A DNA stretch of 64,000 nt, taken from the NCBI RefSeq assembly GCF_000150955.2, contig NC_011687.1:186001-250000 (forward strand), given 5' to 3'. Each line of letters starts with the position of its first letter. Positions within the stretch are counted from its first letter, which is position 1. Both the position numbers and the translations under genes were made by a program. The stretch is from Phaeodactylum tricornutum CCAP 1055/1. Taxonomy: Eukaryota > Bacillariophyta > Bacillariophyceae > Surirellales > Neidiaceae. This document shows, in pieces, positions 58,486 through 64,000 of the stretch. Below the pieces are notes generated by a model. That model was not told where the DNA came from and did no database searches. It saw only the letters and a list, made by a program, of their open reading frames with translations.

Positions 58486-61400
58486 TGTTAAAATTACAGT
58501 TACAGTTAGGTAGTAGAATGTGGTTTGGCGGCACCTCGAGCAGTCGACTGGGTCGATTTCTCTAATTATACTTTTGTCGTTTTATCATTTCGACGACTAG
58601 TTTCTATCATTCGACGATGGCGTCTATTATTTGACAATGGCGTCCAAAGTCCGTTCATCAGGCATTTGGAGAATGCAGTCTTTTGAGTTGTACTAGCACT
58701 ACGCAAAACATGCTAGACAGTCAGGCATTCTAAGTTGGATCCAAAAGCCTCTCTATAGTTTTAATAAAAGTAAAACACTTTATAATATTGGAAATACACA
58801 ATTTGTATTTGCTTGTTCTCTACGAAATACCACTATTGTCCAACTACAATTGTTGCTAAACCAAGGTCTTTTACACTCCGTTGTAAAGAGACAAAGGAAA
58901 GTTTAAGTCGCTATTGATCACAGCAACTTAGGAGCTTCCTCATTGATAAGGTAAATTGAAAGGAAACAGACAAGCAGTCAAAGTTTGCTAATTACCGACA
59001 GGAAGGTGTACAGACGTCCTGTCTAACTTCCGACTAAGAAACCCGAGGTTCAAGAGAACAAACCGTTCCCTTACTGTCCCCTCGGACTAGTTATTGAGCC
59101 CAAATACGCTAAACCCTTGCGTGATTCCTTCGCAAGTTGAATGAGTGATAGCGACAAAAGTGCTGAGTCCACTTTGCCTGTCACGACCCCAGTACTTTTA
59201 CTTTCTGGACCCGAAGTCTTACCCGACATTGTCTCAGATACAACGCCGGGCAAGCCCAACACTCCTGTTGCACAACCCGCGACAATGTCTGGAAACCCCC
59301 CCAAAGCTATGATGGCAGAGTCCATTTACTTGCCTCCAAAGCCAACCTTGGGTGGTCTTACTTGCCAATCGGCCCGTGAAATGGTTGCCTACACTGGCGG
59401 GAAGCCCAACGCAACGTGGACCAATCTTGCTGAACCTACCAAATGGGAAACGCCTAACGTAATTTGCCCCAACGGAGTCAGCGACAAATGTAAGAACTGG
59501 AACTTTCTTACGCAGGCCCCAACAAAGTTGTTCTCAAAGTCGGATACGTCCTACCTACAAACCACCTGGATTGCTGACCAGGTCAAGCATTTCCGCGAGG
59601 GCGGCCTCAACTCAGTCATGTACCGCCCTAGTATTGCGGACCCGACCGATATGGTAAATGTCATGGAACACCATGAGCAGGTGACCTTGACCCATGTTCT
59701 TGAAGTCGAAGAAGATGTTTGCAGCAAGTGGGACGCCTACAGTTGTTACAACAACAAGGCAAGCTCCAACCGCATCCTCAACTCAATCAGTGCTGAGCTT
59801 AGTGAAGAATTGAGGCTTCGGATGCTCCCGACGGACACAGCGGCCGTCTTGTGGATGAGAGTTATGAAACTGGTGGTGGACGGCTCTATTGAGCATTACA
59901 ACCGCCAGAAGGATGCCCTTTGTGCCCTCAGCCCGTTGTCCGAGCCTGGACAGAATGTACACACGTACTCTGGTAAGGTCCGCCTCATTTGCAACGAGCT
60001 CTGGCATGCCCGCCAGTGGGAATGGCCTTTAATGCTTGTGATTGTCCGCCAGTTGTGTCTTGTTACGGTCAAAGCTTTCCAGTCAATGTTCTTACCAATC
60101 AAGATGGCAATGGACCGTACCTTGACAGAGATCTCTTATCTTGACCGGACTTTGGCAACTGCGGTGATGGTAAAGAAAGGGTACCACTATACCCAATTTC
60201 TAACCCTTGTTGAGGACACTTACAAGTCTCTTCTTGACAACAAGGACTGGCCGCCAGCAAGCAATCAAAAGGAGACCCAAGGTGCCCCAACTGCTTTCTT
60301 GGCTGGGATGTTGGAGGTCCAGCTCAATGCGCTGGTCCAATTGCATGTCAACAAGACTTTGAATGCTGAAAAGAAAGTATTCAAATGTTTTAAGTGCGGC
60401 CAAACTGGCCACTTCTCTCGCGATTGTAAGCAGCCGGCCTCAGAGGGAGACAAGACTCCGTCCGACAGCAAGAAGCCTAAGGCAAAGGAAACCGGATGGC
60501 GTGTTGAAGCCCCTGCTGCTGGAGCCACTCAGACTAAGGTGGTCAACAGTAAAACATACCATTGGTGCGCTACTTGCAACAATAAAGACGGCCGCTGGAA
60601 CCTCACTCACGTTATGGCCTCGCATACCACTGGAGCCGGTCGCCGGGGAAAATTTGATTCACCGGCCCCTTTGGGCCTCATGGCTGAAGTCTCCTCTCCT
60701 GATGGTGTCCTTCCCAGTGACGGTCGCTTCTGGTGACTGGAGGGTCGGGGGGACCCCGATCTTTCTTTCCGTTTGCCGCCAAGTATTGCTCTGTCATCTC
60801 TGACGGCCTATGCACTCCTCACTTTGTTTGATGAGCCCATTCCGCCGGGAGAACAGCAGTGCCTCTCAGTTACCGCATTGTGCCGCTCTCCAGCTGTGGC
60901 CGGTGTTGCTGTCTATGCCGGTACCAGTGTGGATGCCAAACCGGACAGTTTCCCAGTCATTTGGGACACTGGTGCTTCGCTCTCAATCTCCCATGAAGCC
61001 GGAGACTTTGTTTCTGAGGTCCGTCCTCCACCAACGCCGCTGGTTTTGAAAGGCTTGGCCAAAGGCCTTAACATTGTGGGTGTGGGCACTGTTGAATGGT
61101 TGGTATTGTCTCAGGACGGGATGCCTTGTCTGCTGTGTTTGGATGCCTATCTTGTCCCATTGGCTGGGCAGCGTCTCTTGTGTCCGCAGTCGTACATCCA
61201 GCAGCAGCAGCATCTCCTACCCAGTGACCCTGGCAAATTTGTTGTTGATTGTGATGGTATGTCTTTGGTTGGTGCCGGAGACAACACTGTCCGTGTTCCC
61301 TTCCAGACCTCCAATAACTTGCCGTTGTGCATGGCCTGGTTGCCCTCTGGCTCTCCTTCCCTTGTGGCAGAACTCAATTTGTGTGTGACCAATGCCCAAA

Positions 61401-64000
61401 ATCAGAATTTGAGTTTGGCCCAAAAGGAGTTGCTTTGTTGGCATTATCGCCTTGGGCACTTGCACTTTGAGTCCATTTGCCGTCTTCACCGGACGGGCGC
61501 TTTGTCCCAGAGTGCCAAAGTCCGTGCTCTCCACCGTTTGGCTGCCAATTGTGACCTTCCAAAGTGCGCATCCTGCCAATTCGGCAAGGCTAAACGTTGT
61601 CCCTCTCCTGGTAAGGCCCAGACCATTGTCCCGGCACATGATGGCTCCATCAAAAAGGAGCATCTATCTCCTGGACAACAGGTCTCTGTTGACCATTTCA
61701 TTTGCTCTGCTAAAGGCCGGCTCTCCTCTTCCAAGGGGAAGACAACCGATGATCGGATGTTTTCGGGCGGCTGTTTGTTTGTTGACCATGCTTCTAGCCT
61801 GGTTCATGTTGAGCATCAAGTTTCTCTCACTTCCCATGAGACCTTGCAGGCTAAGCACCGCTTTGAAACCATGACCCGGGACCGTGGCGTGACGCCACAG
61901 TCCTACTTGTCTGACAATTCAACGGCCTTTACCAATGCTGAATTCACTGTTGAGCTCCGCATTTTCCGCCAAGTCCAGCGTTTTGCCGGTGTTGGCGCTC
62001 ATCACCACAATGGTGTGGCTGAGCGCAACATTCAGACCATCATGGCAATGGCCCGCACCATGATGTTGCATGCTGCTATTTGTTGGCCTGAAGTTGCTGA
62101 TCCGTCTCTCTGGCCCATGGCTGTTGACTATGCCATATACCTGCACAACCACCTCCCCACCGTCTCCGCTGGTCTGGCTCCTATTGATGTCTTTACTGGG
62201 AGTAAGTGGCCCATGCACAAGTGTAATGATCTCCATGTCTGGGGGTCTCCAACATAAGTGCTCGATCCGACGCTTCAGGACAGGAAGAAGCTGCCTAGAT
62301 GGAAGCCTTGCTCGAGACGTGCTGTTTTTGTGGGTTTCTCTCCGAAACATTCCACAACCATTCCCCTTGTTGTCAATCTTGTCTTGGGGGCCATTAGCCC
62401 GCAGTTTCATTGTGTTTTTGATGACTGGTTTTTGACGGTTTTTTCGGATCCGGACCGGATTCCTGATTTTGAACAGTCTCCATGGACCAATTTGTTCAGC
62501 AAGAGCCGTTTCCAGTACCCGTTTGACGCCGATGATGGTTCTCCTCCTCCATTGGAAGAGCAATGGCATGACGAGTTTGCCGAGCGTACGGCCTCTGCAG
62601 CTTGTGAGCTCATTGTTCGCGATGCCCAGGACGAAGCCTTGTCCGGAGCCAATGCCGCTCCACCGCTTGAACCTGTACCATCCGGCCCCTCTCTGGCCGG
62701 AGTGCCCACTTCTCAGCCACCAGAGCCCCTCAGCGCTCCTCTGCCGACTGTTCCGCGTGTTCGTTTCAGTCCCGACGTTGTTGCTCCACTGGCTCAGAGG
62801 GAGCCGGACCCCGCTCCTTTGGCTGTCCCCTTGGTTCCTGCTTCGGAGCCTCCGTCGCCTCAGCAGAGGGAGCAGCCCCCTGCTCCTCCTATTGTCCGTC
62901 GCTCGAGTCGTTCTACTCTGGGAAAGCCGAGCAAATGCTTTGCCAATCTGGAATGGCACCTGGCCCAGACTGATGTGTCTTGGTATCCTTCTACATTCCA
63001 TCCAGAGTTCAGCACGGCCGCCCTCATCCTGGAGGACAACCTCGGCCTTATTCCTGATCGATCTGATGCTGCCAGCTACTTCTCCGCTTTTGTAGCCTCT
63101 CGTTCCGATCCCGATACCTTGACTTTCGATGAAGCCATGCGTGATGCCGATTGTGACGGCTTCCGTACCGCAATGGGTGTTGAGATTACCTCTTTGGAGC
63201 GCGAGGGTACCTGGACCAAAGTTCCCAAACAGGAAGCGTTGGATAAAGCCGAGCGTATCCTCCCCGGTACCTGGGCTTTCAAATGCAAACGCCATCCTGA
63301 AGGGTATGTGACTCATCTTAAGGCGCGTTACTGCGTTCGCGGCGACCTCTAGGACGCTGTGCCGGATACTTTCGCTCCGGTTGTCATGTGGAGCACCGTT
63401 CGTCTGTTAATGGTGTTCACCTTGATGTTCAAACTCGAGACATGTTGTATTGATTTCAGCAATGCTTTTGTTCAAGCAAAGTTGGACCAGCCAATCTATA
63501 TCCACACTCCTAGAGGTTTTCGCTCCGGAGGTGGTCCTGAGACTTGTCTCCGCTTGAATAAGAGCCTGTACGGCATTTCGCAAGCCCCTCGTCTCTGGTT
63601 TGAGCACTTGAAAGCTCATTTGTTGAAGCGTGGCTTTTCTCAGAGCCGCCTCGATCCCTGTCTCTTTTACTCGGCCACTGTGACCTTGGTTGTCTATGTG
63701 GACGACGTGATTTGCGCATCGAAGGATTCGGCTGCTATTCAGACCGTCCTCACCAGCCTCAAGTCGGAATTTACTCTTACGGAAGAGGGCGAATTGGCCA
63801 CCTTCCTTGGCATCAGTGTTGATCGCAATCGAAATGATAAGAGCTTTACCTTGACTCAGACTGGCCTCATTGATCGCATCATTGCCGCCACCGGCATGAC
63901 TGACTGCCGTGGCAATCGCACTCCTGCTACCCAGAAACCTCTGGTAAAGGACCTTGATGGCGAACCTATGGACGAAACTTGGAACTATCGCTCCGTTGTT
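58486..64000 (+). mobile_element. Ty1/copia (CoDi-like) LTR retrotransposon, cut by the window end
   Basis: A fossil element of the Ty1/copia order, probably of the diatom CoDi group. A candidate 5' LTR and leader lie between about 58.49 kb (TGTTA) and 59.14 kb; the LTR ends cannot be fixed because the 3' copy lies outside the window. Parts in order: gag about 59.14-60.74 kb with a CCHC zinc knuckle near 60.4 kb; aspartic protease (DTGA) near 61.0 kb; GAG-pre-integrase and integrase about 61.4-62.2 kb; linker to about 63.1 kb; and the start of reverse transcriptase from about 63.2 kb to the edge. PR-INT-RT order is what defines copia. The coding region appears broken in a small number of places, about two or three. 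Long conserved stretches suggest a fairly recent insertion, but LTR divergence was not measurable. Confidence 0.88.

Overview
The window looks like nuclear chromosome sequence from a pennate diatom, almost certainly Phaeodactylum tricornutum. Genes are compact and intron-poor, and the few introns are short (about 60-90 bases, GT..AG). Several proteins carry the bipartite plastid-targeting signal (signal peptide with an ASAF-like site) of algae with secondary plastids. There is an aureochrome, a bZIP-LOV light-sensor family confined to photosynthetic stramenopiles. When its two exons are joined, the protein is 451 residues with methionine at LOV position 301, which matches what I remember of PtAUREO2. 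The right end holds a Ty1/copia element of the diatom CoDi kind. Species assignment rests on recall and motif reading, not on a search.

Layout, left to right. 0-13 kb: a secreted-protein N-terminus running off the left edge, a small membrane protein, a kinesin-14, a flavin-reductase-like protein, complex I NDUFS4, RAB1 with two introns, and the NEDD8-E1 subunit NAE1/ULA1. 12-25 kb: an unknown protein, a family-16 methyltransferase, AUREO2, a protein with a phage-type domain usually seen with homing endonucleases, a multi-exon EF-hand protein, a bacterial-type glucokinase, a fibrillin-like plastid protein and ESCRT-III VPS2/CHMP2. 25-36 kb: a rhomboid protease, a thylakoid protein, a secretory cyclophilin-like protein, a small plastid protein, an acyl-CoA-binding membrane protein, ETF-ubiquinone oxidoreductase and a BTB protein. 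36-50 kb: a plastid-targeted methyltransferase, a TPR protein, COX19, a protein kinase with a DFA motif, an ankyrin-repeat pseudogene, a Golgi-type pyruvyltransferase-like protein, NF-YA and a small plastid-like protein. 50-58 kb: a SAP plus HAT/TPR-repeat protein, THOC7, a TrmN6-like methyltransferase and a serine/aspartate-rich protein with a PP1-docking motif. From about 58.5 kb to the right edge: the copia-type element, cut by the window end.

The host genes are ordinary single-copy functions with no operon-like grouping. Mitochondrial respiration is represented four times over: NDUFS4, ETF-QO and COX19, with ACBP next to ETF-QO on a shared divergent promoter that may link acyl-CoA handling to electron entry from fat oxidation. 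Plastid-targeted products are scattered between them. The most unusual items are the phage-type domain gene at 17.6-18.8 kb, the AUREO2 LOV domain with its flavin-pocket substitution, the decayed ankyrin gene, and short motifs (TCACWGTCA and TTACAGTTAG) that recur in gene-flanking DNA. I saw no CRISPR array, rRNA or convincing tRNA gene.
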